IMG/VR virus record: IMGVR_UViG_3300021079_000001
Location: 47,401 to 111,400 of that record
DNA: 64,000 nucleotides
Source: a virus
Strand: one strand, 5' to 3'
Positions 36,306 to 44,778 of this stretch are shown here, one piece after another; the first letter of the stretch is position 1, and the number at the start of each line of letters is the position of its first letter. The notes under the pieces are model-generated. The model was not told the origin of the DNA. It did not search any database and worked only from the letters and a program-made list of their open reading frames with translations. The translations under genes and the position numbers were made by a program.

Positions 36306-36599
36306 CTACTGTTTACCTGTGATCAATTTGATTGCCTGTACTACTATTGGATGTAACTTCTCTATATCACATGTCAGCAGTGTATTTTCTAGTTTGTCTC
36401 TGGTGCGTCTCAGTTCTTTTTTCCTCTCATCATCCCCTCCCAATATTGCTAGTGGGTCTTCTGATATCTCCATACGTATCTCGAACATTGCTCTTTTCAC
36501 TATGGGTATCAGCCACGTCCAGTCACTATCATATTCCATATCTGACAGTTGTTTGGGGCCATCTCGTAGTTCCATTTCCTCATATTTTTCATAGTACAT
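36306..36599 (-). CDS. Small helical protein
   Basis: 97 residues from the ATG at 36599; an in-frame GTG at 36623 would add 8 residues inside the upstream gene. Helical and charged (KYEEMELRDGPKQLSDMEYD; ERKKELRRTRDKLENTL). It overlaps the upstream 36-residue gene by 11 nt. Confidence 0.55.
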   Translation of the reverse strand: MYYEKYEEMELRDGPKQLSDMEYDSDWTWLIPIVKRAMFEIRMEISEDPLAILGGDDERKKELRRTRDKLENTLLTCDIEKLHPIVVQAIKLITGKQ

Positions 36600-36699
36600 C
36601 CAGTATCCATCTGGCTTCTTCACATTCTTCTCTGAACTCTGCTATCAGGTTGCTATCACCTTCTAGTACCTCTAACTCATATACAGTAATATATCCCAT
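36589..36699 (-). CDS. Tiny acidic protein (36 residues)
   Basis: Begins MGYITVYELEVLEGDSN and continues LIAEFREECEEARWILDVL. The leader AATACAAACAAACAAATT before the ATG is the A/C-rich type seen before other genes in this arm. Function unknown. Confidence 0.5.
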   Translation of the reverse strand: MGYITVYELEVLEGDSNLIAEFREECEEARWILDVL

Positions 36700-36791
36700 A
36701 ATTTGTTTGTTTGTATTGTTTTTCTATCTGCAGCATATAGCAGATATATCCAGTATACCACAGCAGCTAGTAATTTCCTCCAGTATACCAT
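36672..36791 (-). CDS. Possible tiny membrane protein (39 residues)
   Basis: Frame MVYWRKLLAAVVYWIYLLYA followed by a polar tail. It has one clear hydrophobic helix and overlaps the next gene's start. GGAGG upstream lies too far away to decide the start. A real small membrane protein is plausible but not certain. Confidence 0.3.
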   Translation of the reverse strand: MVYWRKLLAAVVYWIYLLYAADRKTIQTNKLWDILLYMS

Positions 36792-36949
36792 ATAGCCTAT
36801 CCCATCATCAGCAATTTGATTGTCAACCTCCTACAGAATCTAACCAGTATTATCTGCTGATATGTATAGTTGTCTACTCATGTACCTGGATAATTCATTG
36901 TGTCTGCTTGTGTCTGCTTGTATCTGGATATATCTGTATATGAACTTGT
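36792..36949 (-). other. Non-coding spacer downstream of GIY-YIG gene
   Basis: No convincing frame. It contains tandem GTGTCTGCTT units near 36899-36920 and scattered stop codons. It may be debris from the insertion of the adjacent homing endonuclease gene, whose stop is at 36950. Confidence 0.3.
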
Positions 36950-37636
36950 CTAGTTCTTGCTGATTGTTGGTTTATATTTCCAGGTATACCCACCTGTACT
37001 TTTTATCTTTCCTTTACATGCATTACTTACTCCACTTCTATGCAATTTTAATTCACTACATGCGATAGCAGCACTTTCCCATTCTTTTATCTTTATACCG
37101 CCTATAGTCATCTGTATAACAGGTCGTATTAACCCTCGTTCTTGTTTTGTTCGATAACTCTTTTGATATTCTTCTTTAGTTCTTTTATAACCTTTTAAAC
37201 CTTGGGATATTCTATCTTTATGTTCTTGGGTTATAACTTGTAATTTTCTAGCTGCTCTTATTTTCTCTTTACTTTCTTTGGAATGTTCAGACACCCCATA
37301 TTCTCCGGTCCCTCTTAAATTGTACCCTATTTTATTATTATGAGTATTAAGTAACTTACACCAGTAATTTTCTCTAGCTTTTAATTCGCTTTTTGAACAG
37401 AGTTCTATTCTTTCAAACTTAAACATCTGTTCACCGTACAAATCCCATGCAGATTGTAGATGAGGGTTTCTATGATAACCATATCTCAACTTCTTCTTAT
37501 GGCTATCCCATCTTTTATTAAAGTGATTTGCATAACCTATATACACTTTATTATTCACTTTACAGGTTATACTATAGATACCGGTCTTATCAACATTCTT
37601 ACTAAAGAACTTTTCCTGTATATATACTTCTCTCAT
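36950..37636 (-). CDS. GIY-YIG homing endonuclease
   Basis: 228 residues from ATG 37636, chosen because the longer frame to 37687 runs through the structured leader. Residues 18-105 have TGIYSITC, KVYIGYAN, R in FNKRWDSH, and ELKARENYW with the catalytic glutamate. A NUMOD3-like segment (GVSEHSKESKEKIRAAR) and a helix-turn-helix end (SAAIACSELKLHRSGVSNACKG) bind DNA. Its final ISKN codons (ATC AGC AAG AAC) repeat, with synonymous changes, the final ISKN (ATT AGT AAA AAC) of the DUF932-like gene upstream. Confidence 0.9.
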   Translation of the reverse strand: MREVYIQEKFFSKNVDKTGIYSITCKVNNKVYIGYANHFNKRWDSHKKKLRYGYHRNPHLQSAWDLYGEQMFKFERIELCSKSELKARENYWCKLLNTHNNKIGYNLRGTGEYGVSEHSKESKEKIRAARKLQVITQEHKDRISQGLKGYKRTKEEYQKSYRTKQERGLIRPVIQMTIGGIKIKEWESAAIACSELKLHRSGVSNACKGKIKSTGGYTWKYKPTISKN

Positions 37637-37741
37637 AACAAAAATTTGGCCTGTAGAACTTTCACTGCGGTAACAGATCCAGCTCAACAGGCCATGAATT
37701 TCTTTGTATAGTTGTTACCGCAACTTATCTATACAAAGGTA
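37637..37741 (-). ncRNA. Pseudoknot-type leader with promoter, GIY-YIG gene
   Basis: Minus strand, 5' to 3': TACCTTTG (37741-37734, a -7-like element without a clear -33), A TGCGGTAACA (37722-37713), B GGCCTGT (37693-37687), A' TGTTACCGCA (37675-37666), B' ACAGGCC (37654-37648), then ATG 12 nt on. A-A' is 10 bp and B-B' 7 bp, all perfect. The interleaved order is a pseudoknot if both form. B' lies where ribosomes load, so control of translation is a natural hypothesis. TTTGTATAGA at the front is shared with the leader at 45980-46084. Confidence 0.6.
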
Positions 37742-37752
37742 CTAACTTTTCC

Positions 37753-38925
37753 TTAGTTTTTACTAATTATCTTATCGAAACTTTTCATTTTCGGGAGAAT
37801 TTCAAATGCATCTGATTCTATCTCGAATTGCATATCAGGACTCATTTTCTGACTTTCACGGGTAATTGCATTATATACACCAAACGCACTATTATCCCCA
37901 TCTTTCAGAAAATAACGAAGTATATTCTGTCGATATTGCTCTGGTATATTTATTGCATTTGACACATTCTCGATAATAGCTACCTCATTTTCAATCAATA
38001 TATCTTTTGCCCTCTGTAGTTTTGTAGTAAGTTGCCCCAAATATTCTTTGCTCAGATAAAGTTTTACACTATCATGGATTTGTGACATTATTAATTCATA
38101 ATTCTTATTGATAGTATTACCAGACCATTCTACTATACCGTCATTCATTACTCCACCTAGATGGACTTTACGGAATCTAGCCATTCTATCGTGCATTCCA
38201 TTCTTACATTTCAGTATTTGAGCACGAGCTGATATTTCAAAACCTGAAAGACCCACCTCACTATTACTGATTACCAGTCCTGATATGATACCATTACCAG
38301 TAACTGCATTTGCTCTATCTGCCAGATATCCATCCAATAACTCCGTTGCTTCTATATGTATCTGTGGTGCCACTACGTGGAGATACATTCTCTTATCTGT
38401 AACTTCTGCTTTCACTATTTCCACGTCTATACCTGCATTCCTGATTGCTTCCAGTGCTGCTATCAGTACATCATAGTTGTCCAGTATATTGTATTTGTTA
38501 CTCAACATTGCTCTACATATGTTCTCTGTTCCCTCTTCTCCATAGTTGAATGTCCGTAACAAGTACTTGGTCTGTTCCTTCTTGCTCAACCACATATTGA
38601 TATTACTGGCCAGTAGTTCTGGGTATGTAGTTCTCAACTTTCTATAGTACGCTGCTGGTATTTCTAACTTCTGTCCTATCTGGTCATGTGCCAGGTCTGA
38701 TATACTATATTCACTATCCAATACATGTAGCAGACCACTAACTGCATCATATCGTATATGTCCAGATGGTACTACTAGATCTTGTTTCACTTTCTTTTGT
38801 TTCTCCAATACTTCTACCAGACCCTGCAATGGAGACCTGTCTTGTCTATCCAGTATTTCCTGTGCTCGTTCTATTGCTGTATTCATTGTTGTTCGCTTTG
38901 AGTATTGTGACCTATTCTTGTTCAT
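37753..38925 (-). CDS. DUF932-like phage protein
   Basis: 390 residues (372 if the second ATG at 38883 is used). The pattern LHVLDSEYSISDLAHDQIGQKLEIPAAYYRKL, with RAMLSNKYNILDNYDVL and a NSEVGLSGFEISARAQILKC region, matches the DUF932 family of phage and plasmid proteins. These are frequently located near recombination genes but their role is unknown. Its 3' end ISKN is duplicated in the endonuclease that follows. Confidence 0.7.
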   Translation of the reverse strand: MNKNRSQYSKRTTMNTAIERAQEILDRQDRSPLQGLVEVLEKQKKVKQDLVVPSGHIRYDAVSGLLHVLDSEYSISDLAHDQIGQKLEIPAAYYRKLRTTYPELLASNINMWLSKKEQTKYLLRTFNYGEEGTENICRAMLSNKYNILDNYDVLIAALEAIRNAGIDVEIVKAEVTDKRMYLHVVAPQIHIEATELLDGYLADRANAVTGNGIISGLVISNSEVGLSGFEISARAQILKCKNGMHDRMARFRKVHLGGVMNDGIVEWSGNTINKNYELIMSQIHDSVKLYLSKEYLGQLTTKLQRAKDILIENEVAIIENVSNAINIPEQYRQNILRYFLKDGDNSAFGVYNAITRESQKMSPDMQFEIESDAFEILPKMKSFDKIISKN

Positions 38926-39034
38926 GGTGATTCTCTCTATATTGTTCTATAAACTCTTCCTTTGCTTGTTTCAGGCCATCTGCTATAACTTCTCTATACC
39001 AGGTACCTGATTTCTCTGCATGTTCTTGTGTCAT
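38912..39034 (-). CDS. Small helical protein (40 residues)
   Basis: Begins MTQEHAEKSGTWYREVIADG and ends in a charged helix with HHEQE. Its ATG overlaps the stop of the HNH endonuclease upstream (ATGA) and its 3' end overlaps the DUF932-like start. The coupling to a homing endonuclease stop suggests the original upstream gene was displaced. Confidence 0.55.
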   Translation of the reverse strand: MTQEHAEKSGTWYREVIADGLKQAKEEFIEQYRENHHEQE

Positions 39035-39657
39035 ATTTCATTGTCTTTTATGTGTTTCCAAGTTCTGTTATATAGTATACAATCCAATGTAGGTTTCTTT
39101 ATATTGTATACTTTCATTATTTCCATTCTATTTTTTCCTTCTTTGTGCATTTTTCTCATTCCTATTACATCACGATCTGTCCATATAGATGTAGCTGACT
39201 TTTCTCCTCTGGGTCTATTGCTATAGTTTCGAAATGGAAATGTCCTACAGGCATGCTGCATATTTTCAGAATGTGTACACCACTCCAGATTCTCTACACG
39301 ATTATTGTCTCTTACCTTATCTATGTGATTGATTTCTGGTTTGTTCTCCGGATTCGGTATAAATGCTATAGCAACAAGTCTATGTACTCTATAATTTGAC
39401 TGCTTATCGTTTTTCGTTAGTGGTAGATACTTATATCCATCTGCATCTATAAGACGTAATAATCTACCTTCTCTTATATGTATGAGAGGCTTGTCAGGAT
39501 TCCATCTATTTCGTCTTGTTACAGTTCTGGTTAGTGACCTAACTCTACCTTGATTGGATACTTCATAGAATTTCTCATATCCAGTTACCGGTTTCCATAT
39601 TTCAACAGCATCGGAGACTGTATTCATCTCTCCGTTTTCTATTCTGCAATTTTCCAT
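39031..39657 (-). CDS. HNH homing endonuclease with NUMOD4
   Basis: 208 residues. EIWKPVTGYEKFYEVSNQGRVRSL is a textbook NUMOD4 motif at the N-terminus. The HNH core has VHRLVAIAF, then PEINHIDKVRDNNRVENLEWCTHSEN, with histidine and asparagines at the metal site. A helix-turn-helix tail follows (RDVIGMRKMHKEGKNRMEIMK). It sits between small genes near the primase and is preceded by a long interleaved-stem leader. Confidence 0.92.
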   Translation of the reverse strand: MENCRIENGEMNTVSDAVEIWKPVTGYEKFYEVSNQGRVRSLTRTVTRRNRWNPDKPLIHIREGRLLRLIDADGYKYLPLTKNDKQSNYRVHRLVAIAFIPNPENKPEINHIDKVRDNNRVENLEWCTHSENMQHACRTFPFRNYSNRPRGEKSATSIWTDRDVIGMRKMHKEGKNRMEIMKVYNIKKPTLDCILYNRTWKHIKDNEI

Positions 39658-39792
39658 AACGTAACATGCACTACATACACAGAAGGCTCATCACCGATAC
39701 CATAGAGGTATGATGCATCTGTGCTGTAGTGCGTATTGTTGAATGGTTATTGACTATGTACATGGTATTCGGTAATGAGCAGTACGAAGGTA
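39658..39792 (-). ncRNA. Pseudoknot-type leader, HNH gene
   Basis: Minus strand: TACCTTCG (39792-39785), A (39780-39762, 19 nt), B GCACTACA (39732-39725), A' (39703-39686), B' TGTAGTGC (39675-39668), then ATG 11 nt on. A pairs with A' over about 18 bp with one bulge and one G-U; B-B' is a perfect 8 bp. The order A-B-A'-B' is the same as in three other endonuclease leaders although the stem sequences differ, which argues for conserved structure. Confidence 0.6.
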
Positions 39793-39799
39793 CGAAATT

Positions 39800-39985
39800 C
39801 TATTCAGATTCTATATGATTTTCATGGTAGATTTCTATGAATTTATCCTTTGCAGATTTGTAATCATCGGCTTCTATTACTCTCCAATATCCCCCAGAAT
39901 CTTTTGCTTGCTCTTCTGAATTGTAGGTCACAACTTTCCCCTGATATCTGTTGTAGCCTAATATGTAGTTCTTTGTTTCTTTCAT
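39800..39985 (-). CDS. Small protein
   Basis: 61 residues: KETKNYILGYNRYQGKVVTYNSEEQAKDSGG... then a helix (DYKSAKDKFIEIYHENHIESE). The end HIESE loosely resembles the HNH gene's end HIKDNEI, so this may be the gene whose terminus was displaced. Function unknown. Confidence 0.55.
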   Translation of the reverse strand: MKETKNYILGYNRYQGKVVTYNSEEQAKDSGGYWRVIEADDYKSAKDKFIEIYHENHIESE

Positions 39986-39992
39986 TGTGTAT

Positions 39993-41006
39993 CTATATTA
40001 TCTGTTTGTTCTTGAAGTGCTCTACGATCTGTTCCTTCATACCAGCTGCATACATCTCTGCCCAGTCCTTGTAGGGGCTGTAGTTGTCTGGTACATTCAC
40101 ATGTCTCATCCATGGGTGTTTCTCATTGACTCTTCTGGATGCCTGTTTCCCCGGACTATCACTATCATATGATATCCACACCTGTCTACCCTGTAGTATC
40201 TGTAGTAGATCATCTGTCCATGCACTAATGGATTCATTCTGCACTGATATGAGCCCTATAGTATCTGGTAGTATCTGCTCGAGAGTACATCTATCCTTGC
40301 GGCTTTTGCATACAACTACCTTCTCATGACCATTCAATCTGTCTAGCCCTTCTACAACTCGTGTACTGATATTACTTGCTGGCCATTTTTCTCCCTTTCC
40401 TCTCATTGGATAGTACAGCTTGAACTTATCCTCATCTGGTGTACTACCTGGATATCTATAGCAATAGCACAACTCTCCATCATATATAGGTTGCCGTACT
40501 CTATTCAGGTACCATTCTCGAACTGGATATATCTGTTCTCTATCCAGTTGCTCTCTATTGATACCAAACTGCTGCCAGTATCCGAGTGTTCTATCAGACC
40601 ACCTGACAGCAGTAACTTGTATCAGTGCAGCCTTTTTAACAGTGGGAACCCTATCAGAATTGCCTGGAATTACCCTTTTACCCATATCCTGTCCAGATAC
40701 ATCTATCAGGCCCATGTCAGTGGCTATACGAGTGAGAGTCTTGTCATAACTATCCCCATACATCTTCATCACCAGATGGAACACATTACCTCTCTCTTCT
40801 GTTGCAAAATCCTTCCACAATATTGTTCCATCTGATTCGAATATACTCCAACTACCTTCATGTTTATCTGTGCGAATAGGACTTTTCATTTTCCCATGTA
40901 GCACTATATCTGATACGTATTGGGTGTATATCTGCATGACCGATAATCTATCTAGTAACCACTCTGCTGTGATATTCACAACTTCTTTGCGTTTCACCAG
41001 ATTCAT
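39993..41006 (-). CDS. DnaG-type primase with TOPRIM domain
   Basis: 337 residues. The N-terminal part (MKSPIRTDKHEGSWSIF...WKDFATEERGNVFHLVMKMYG) follows the CHC2-like primase domain without obvious zinc cysteines. The TOPRIM region has VVVCKSRKDRCTLEQI in place of the usual E-G, then VWISYDSDSPGKQASRR with the D-x-D metal site and a K-D-W end. It would make RNA primers for the family A polymerase in partnership with the DnaB-type helicase. Confidence 0.8.
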   Translation of the reverse strand: MNLVKRKEVVNITAEWLLDRLSVMQIYTQYVSDIVLHGKMKSPIRTDKHEGSWSIFESDGTILWKDFATEERGNVFHLVMKMYGDSYDKTLTRIATDMGLIDVSGQDMGKRVIPGNSDRVPTVKKAALIQVTAVRWSDRTLGYWQQFGINREQLDREQIYPVREWYLNRVRQPIYDGELCYCYRYPGSTPDEDKFKLYYPMRGKGEKWPASNISTRVVEGLDRLNGHEKVVVCKSRKDRCTLEQILPDTIGLISVQNESISAWTDDLLQILQGRQVWISYDSDSPGKQASRRVNEKHPWMRHVNVPDNYSPYKDWAEMYAAGMKEQIVEHFKNKQII

Positions 41007-41029
41007 ATCATCAGTTTGTAACTTGTTAC

Positions 41030-41284
41030 CTATTCTTTTCTGCGAAATTCATCTATCAGTATCATATATGAGCTATACAGGTTGAACATCAGTGTACTCC
41101 ATCTGTCTCTGATCTCTTTCACTATTGTTCTCTCACCTGTTATTGGGTCTACTGCCCATCCAATCTGATATAGATCTTGCTCTGGTATTCCATTTGTTTC
41201 TTTCTTCCAATCCTCAGTAGCCAAACACTTCGCTAGTCCTTCACAATCAATTTCACTATATTCTACCTGTTGTCCGTTCTCCAT
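41030..41284 (-). CDS. Unknown small protein
   Basis: 84 residues, acidic N-terminal half (YSEIDCEGLAKCLATEDWKKE) and a basic end. W-A-V-D-P-I-T-G-E-R-T-I-V looks like a beta hairpin. No family. Confidence 0.55.
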   Translation of the reverse strand: MENGQQVEYSEIDCEGLAKCLATEDWKKETNGIPEQDLYQIGWAVDPITGERTIVKEIRDRWSTLMFNLYSSYMILIDEFRRKE

Positions 41285-41307
41285 TCTGTTGTATTTGTTG
41301 TTATCTA

Positions 41308-41994
41308 TTATAGTGCCTGTATTGACTGTATTGCTTCACCCTTGGCCGTATCTATAGCTTTCTGCATCTGGATCAGTATTTCCCTAGCACTCTTGCTAAG
41401 AGCCTCTGGTAGCTCTATATCTGCTATTGCATTATCTACATACTCTATCAGTGTTATTTTCTCTTTCATAGCTGCAACTAGATCCTTTGTATCTACCTTA
41501 CCTGTACTTCTCACTGTAGTAGTACGAGGTGTCCTGGATTTCTTTCCATCTGCTGATAGGGATAATGGTTTTGTTACCGAGTCTATCAGTTGTTGCCTTT
41601 CTGCTATCTGTGTTGTATCTTCTATCATATCTGTTTGTTTGTTGGTTATCTGTTCTGCTATGGTAGTGAGTGTATTAGCTACTTCATTCGGTGTCATTGT
41701 ATCCACACCTATCTGGACATTTGCTGCTATCTGGTCACCTTCTACTGGCGGATTCAATTGTATCCAGTTCTCTATTTGTTCTACTACATAGTCACTTTCA
41801 TCTAGGGTAACTCGTGGATCTTTGTCCAGTGTTTTCTGTATTGTATTTACATCTGCTCCACTATTCCATAATTTCACTATATCTGCTACTACTTCCTTGT
41901 TCAGGTCATCTATATAGAATACTACACTATCATCGCTAATTAGTGATACTGCCTGGTCACCATTCTCGGAAATATACTGCCATTGTTTGTTCAT
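41308..41994 (-). CDS. Unknown helical protein
   Basis: 228 residues from the ATG at 41994, which has an ACAAACAAATAGAATAGAT leader; a longer frame reaches 42045. Alternating helical stretches with a basic linker (LSADGKKSRTPRTTTVRSTGK) near the middle and a helical C-terminus. It lies directly after the SSB-like gene and may work with it. No motif. Confidence 0.55.
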   Translation of the reverse strand: MNKQWQYISENGDQAVSLISDDSVVFYIDDLNKEVVADIVKLWNSGADVNTIQKTLDKDPRVTLDESDYVVEQIENWIQLNPPVEGDQIAANVQIGVDTMTPNEVANTLTTIAEQITNKQTDMIEDTTQIAERQQLIDSVTKPLSLSADGKKSRTPRTTTVRSTGKVDTKDLVAAMKEKITLIEYVDNAIADIELPEALSKSAREILIQMQKAIDTAKGEAIQSIQAL

Positions 41995-42115
41995 ATCTAT
42001 TCTATTTGTTTGTTTGTCAGAGTATATGAGAGTAGTACTGCTCACAGATTCACAATCTATAGATTACTGCCCTGGATCTTGCAATACTACATCTCTTCTA
42101 CTCCTTGGTTGTGAA
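41995..42115 (-). other. Spacer between SSB-like gene and next gene
   Basis: About 120 nt without a convincing frame. Only A-rich leader sequence before the ATG at 41994 can be pointed out. Confidence 0.3.
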
Positions 42116-43048
42116 CTAGTAATCTGTATCTGCTATTATATCTGTTGCTGGTATGAAGGTATTGTTAGTTGATTGCTGGAATGTGGCTGCATCAAACTCT
42201 GTCAGTAATCCCATTGTATAACTGCCTTTACAACCATGCTCTACATCTGTAATTTGCTTGTGCCATTTTTCTAGTCCACCTTTCCAATTACCTGTACTAA
42301 CAGCACTATTAACAACCTGCATAGTAGGTGAATAACGGCTACCATCTTTTACCTGCCGACCTAGTATTTCTGGCCAGAATTTCTGTTGGTGTACCAATTG
42401 ACCATCCTTTTCTTTTGTTTGTACATATGCCAGTATCACTATCTCACCTGTTAGAGAATCTTCCTTTGACAGTTTCAACAATGCACGATATTCATCTGTA
42501 ATATACTTATCTACATTGCGAAATAGTTTCTTAGAGTCAAATAGTATATTGGTAGCTGGATCAGAAAACTTCACATTGGATAACCAGGGTTTCAGGAATT
42601 TGTACCAGTCTGCCTCACCAGAGAGCCCTTGCCTAACTATTTTGTCTGCTGTATTCTCCTTGGATTTGAAATCCTGGAAATGTGTGAACCAATCCTGTAG
42701 GTTCTCTAGACTATCTGCACTACCGTTATCTCCAGTCTGAGATACGAACTGCAGTTTTTTCGATGTTGGCCATATCATCAGTTTGTCTGTGATATAGTAT
42801 GGTATACGGAATTTCTGACCAGTGAACTCACTACTAGTAATTTCTACCCATGGTACTATCTGTATCTGTTCATCACCATCTTTCGATTTTCCCTCATACT
42901 CCAATTCCTTCTTCTCTGGATCTACAGTACTATTGTACATTTCTGCAACTGCTGCCCTATCTGGATTAATAGCAATGACCTTTGCCGAGAATATGCCAGT
43001 GAATAATTTACCACCACTTCCTGTATTTGTTTGTTTCACTAATTCCAT
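42116..43048 (-). CDS. Probable single-stranded DNA-binding protein
   Basis: 310 residues. The beginning (LFTGIFSAKVIAINPDRAAV...EYEGKSKDGDEQIQIVPWVE) is a beta-barrel-like region similar to SSB-type proteins in other crAss-like phages. FRIPYYITDKLM and a long loop region follow; the C-terminus is acidic (ATDIIADTDY), as in SSBs that recruit partners. It is separated from the Sak4-like ATPase only by three small genes. Identification rests on order and general pattern. Confidence 0.5.
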   Translation of the reverse strand: MELVKQTNTGSGGKLFTGIFSAKVIAINPDRAAVAEMYNSTVDPEKKELEYEGKSKDGDEQIQIVPWVEITSSEFTGQKFRIPYYITDKLMIWPTSKKLQFVSQTGDNGSADSLENLQDWFTHFQDFKSKENTADKIVRQGLSGEADWYKFLKPWLSNVKFSDPATNILFDSKKLFRNVDKYITDEYRALLKLSKEDSLTGEIVILAYVQTKEKDGQLVHQQKFWPEILGRQVKDGSRYSPTMQVVNSAVSTGNWKGGLEKWHKQITDVEHGCKGSYTMGLLTEFDAATFQQSTNNTFIPATDIIADTDY

Positions 43049-43071
43049 GTGTCTATTTGTTTTGTTGTTTG

Positions 43072-43257
43072 TTATTTGTAAATTGACTTTTCTATGTGTT
43101 TATCGAATTCTTCTCTGCTAATTACTTTCACTTTGCTATGTTTACATAACCATACTATATATGAGAATACCTCGTCTGTACTGACAGTATCACTCTTTCC
43201 TTTCATTGTATCACGTATCATCTTACCTATATCTGTACGTATTAGTGATTGACTCAT
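43072..43257 (-). CDS. Small protein
   Basis: 61 residues, helical and basic (SLIRTDIGKMIRDTMKGKSD), with IVWLCKHSKVKVISREEFDKHIEK. 4-nt overlap with the upstream gene. Function unknown. Confidence 0.6.
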   Translation of the reverse strand: MSQSLIRTDIGKMIRDTMKGKSDTVSTDEVFSYIVWLCKHSKVKVISREEFDKHIEKSIYK

Positions 43258-43496
43258 ATGGATTTCATTACTGTTATTATTGAATTTCTGTCTATTTCAT
43301 GTATTTTCACCGTTGCCATCATACTCACGTTGTCATCATATTCACATACTGCTTTACCTGCACATTCTATCACTATACTCTTCCCATATGTACGTAATAG
43401 TAGGGCCAGTGTTTTCGGTGATATTGCATACATATTATCACCTGTTTTGGGTTCTCCTAGCATTTCTTGTATATACTGTTCTGCTGTCTGTATCAT
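43254..43496 (-). CDS. Small protein of a possible phage-specific family
   Basis: 80 residues: helical start with YIQEMLGEPKTGDNMYAISP, then KSIVIECAGKAVCEYDDNVSMM and a short beta end. The helix-Cys-acidic layout is shared with genes at 29580 and 43493. Overlaps both neighbours by 4 nt. Confidence 0.6.
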   Translation of the reverse strand: MIQTAEQYIQEMLGEPKTGDNMYAISPKTLALLLRTYGKSIVIECAGKAVCEYDDNVSMMATVKIHEIDRNSIITVMKSI

Positions 43497-43714
43497 TGTA
43501 ATTCCTGTTTGAATTTCTCGAATGTATCATAACTATATTCAGCAGTACCATCTTCATCATCTACATATATCATATCTGGCCTAGAGAGTATATGGTCTAT
43601 AACCCCCTTGGCATATTCTCGCATAGCTGCATATACAATACTATCTGTCCATACACCATCTGATTGGTCATGTGCGTATAATAGTCCCATTGCTACTTCT
43701 TTTGCTGTTCTCAT
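43493..43714 (-). CDS. Small protein of a possible phage-specific family
   Basis: 73 residues: DSIVYAAMREYAKGVIDHIL then MIYVDDEDGTAEYSYDTFEKFKQELQ. The ending resembles the genes at 29580 and 44779 (E-x-x-K-x-E/Q-L-Q). Overlaps the downstream gene by 4 nt. Confidence 0.6.
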   Translation of the reverse strand: MRTAKEVAMGLLYAHDQSDGVWTDSIVYAAMREYAKGVIDHILSRPDMIYVDDEDGTAEYSYDTFEKFKQELQ

Positions 43715-43718
43715 ATAT

Positions 43719-44558
43719 CTACTTCTTGTCAGGTGAGATGAAAATTTTGCCCCAGTTTAATGGCCCAGAAAATCCTGTCAAATGTGTAGCACGTACACCA
43801 CCTAATTGTTGGTCATTACCCTTAAATGAAATCATGAATGTACCATCTTCATTCCACACATTAGCAGTTCCGTCCACAAGTCGGGGAAGTATATCGCGCG
43901 TTTTTCCAACCAGGGCTAAATCCTTGATCATTACCTGTTCCTTGTTCTTCTCGGCTATCATCTTATCGGCCACATGGCACACGAATATAGTACATATCTT
44001 TCCCAGATTCTTCAATGCCTCAAATATGTCCAATATAGCAGTCCTACTGTACTGATAGCCAAAACCGTTCGGGAGAGATAATACACTCTGATAATTTGGA
44101 TCAGATGGTGGTAGCATAATTGATTTCTTTGTATTTGGATCTATAACTATCTGCCCTTGGTCATCTGTAACCCGATTGAAATTCTTACCAGCTACACTAT
44201 GCATATATGAAAATGTTCCTACAGCCTCAGCATCAATGTCTAACTGTGAAATAGTATCTATAATTACATAGTCATATGGATATCCTGCTTCTCTGATAGT
44301 CTTTGCTAGTTCTTTTAACCACTTGAATCGGGATACTGGCCCATATGCAGATGGTGGCAGCATTACATTCGCTGTAACAAACTCTGCCCCATCTTCTACA
44401 TCTATCAATAAATGGTTCGGTAATTGACTACATGCAGTTGTCTTACCCGATTTCTCTTTCCCATATATTAGTAGGTTTCTCGGATTCACTGCAGTTGCTT
44501 TTCTTGGTGCTGTAGGTAGAACGATACCTCCTTTCTTTTCTTCTTTGTTTGTTTCCAT
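43719..44558 (-). CDS. Sak4-like RecA-fold ATPase
   Basis: 279 residues from ATG 44558; a longer frame reaches 44612. Walker A is Y-G-K-E-K-S-G-K-T-T, then LLIDVEDGAEFV and Y-D-Y-V-I-I-D-T-I as Walker B. ICTIFVCHVADK is the sensor strand. The C-terminal GKTRDILPRLVDGTANV is typical of the AAA_24/Sak4 family that promotes single-strand annealing with a phage SSB. Together with RecA and two exonucleases it gives the phage two routes for recombination. Confidence 0.8.
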   Translation of the reverse strand: METNKEEKKGGIVLPTAPRKATAVNPRNLLIYGKEKSGKTTACSQLPNHLLIDVEDGAEFVTANVMLPPSAYGPVSRFKWLKELAKTIREAGYPYDYVIIDTISQLDIDAEAVGTFSYMHSVAGKNFNRVTDDQGQIVIDPNTKKSIMLPPSDPNYQSVLSLPNGFGYQYSRTAILDIFEALKNLGKICTIFVCHVADKMIAEKNKEQVMIKDLALVGKTRDILPRLVDGTANVWNEDGTFMISFKGNDQQLGGVRATHLTGFSGPLNWGKIFISPDKK

Positions 44559-44569
44559 ATGTTGTTTGT

Positions 44570-44776
44570 TTACTTGTTCTTCTTGTCTGTAATGGCTATG
44601 AATGTTTTCCATCGTTCTGCATCTAGCTCATACTCTTCCTGTGCAGCTTTGTATCCGGCTTTCCATGCTCTATATACCTCATTCTCGTTGTACCCATCAG
44701 AGAGTTCGGGAGTCATCCAGTTCTCTGCTTGCTGTATATGAGCCCAACAGGCTGCTTCTATTTCTTGTTCTGTCAT
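44570..44776 (-). CDS. Small helical protein
   Basis: 68 residues: EIEAACWAHIQQAENWMTPE...VYRAWKAGYKAAQEEYELDA. A pattern of small phage proteins with a W-K-A-G-Y-x-A-A helix. Function unknown. Confidence 0.6.
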   Translation of the reverse strand: MTEQEIEAACWAHIQQAENWMTPELSDGYNENEVYRAWKAGYKAAQEEYELDAERWKTFIAITDKKNK

Positions 44777-44778
44777 GG

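Noticed and set aside
36899-36920. GTGTCTGCTT tandem repeat as a functional iteron array
   Set aside because: Only two and a half imperfect units in a debris-like spacer.
37637-37741. Group I intron core or HDV-like ribozyme at the endonuclease leaders
   Set aside because: The leaders are only about 105-135 nt and lack P4-P6 and P7 elements of group I introns. HDV-like P4 and the catalytic C segment are not visible and the A-B joints are too long. Kept only as a topology comparison.
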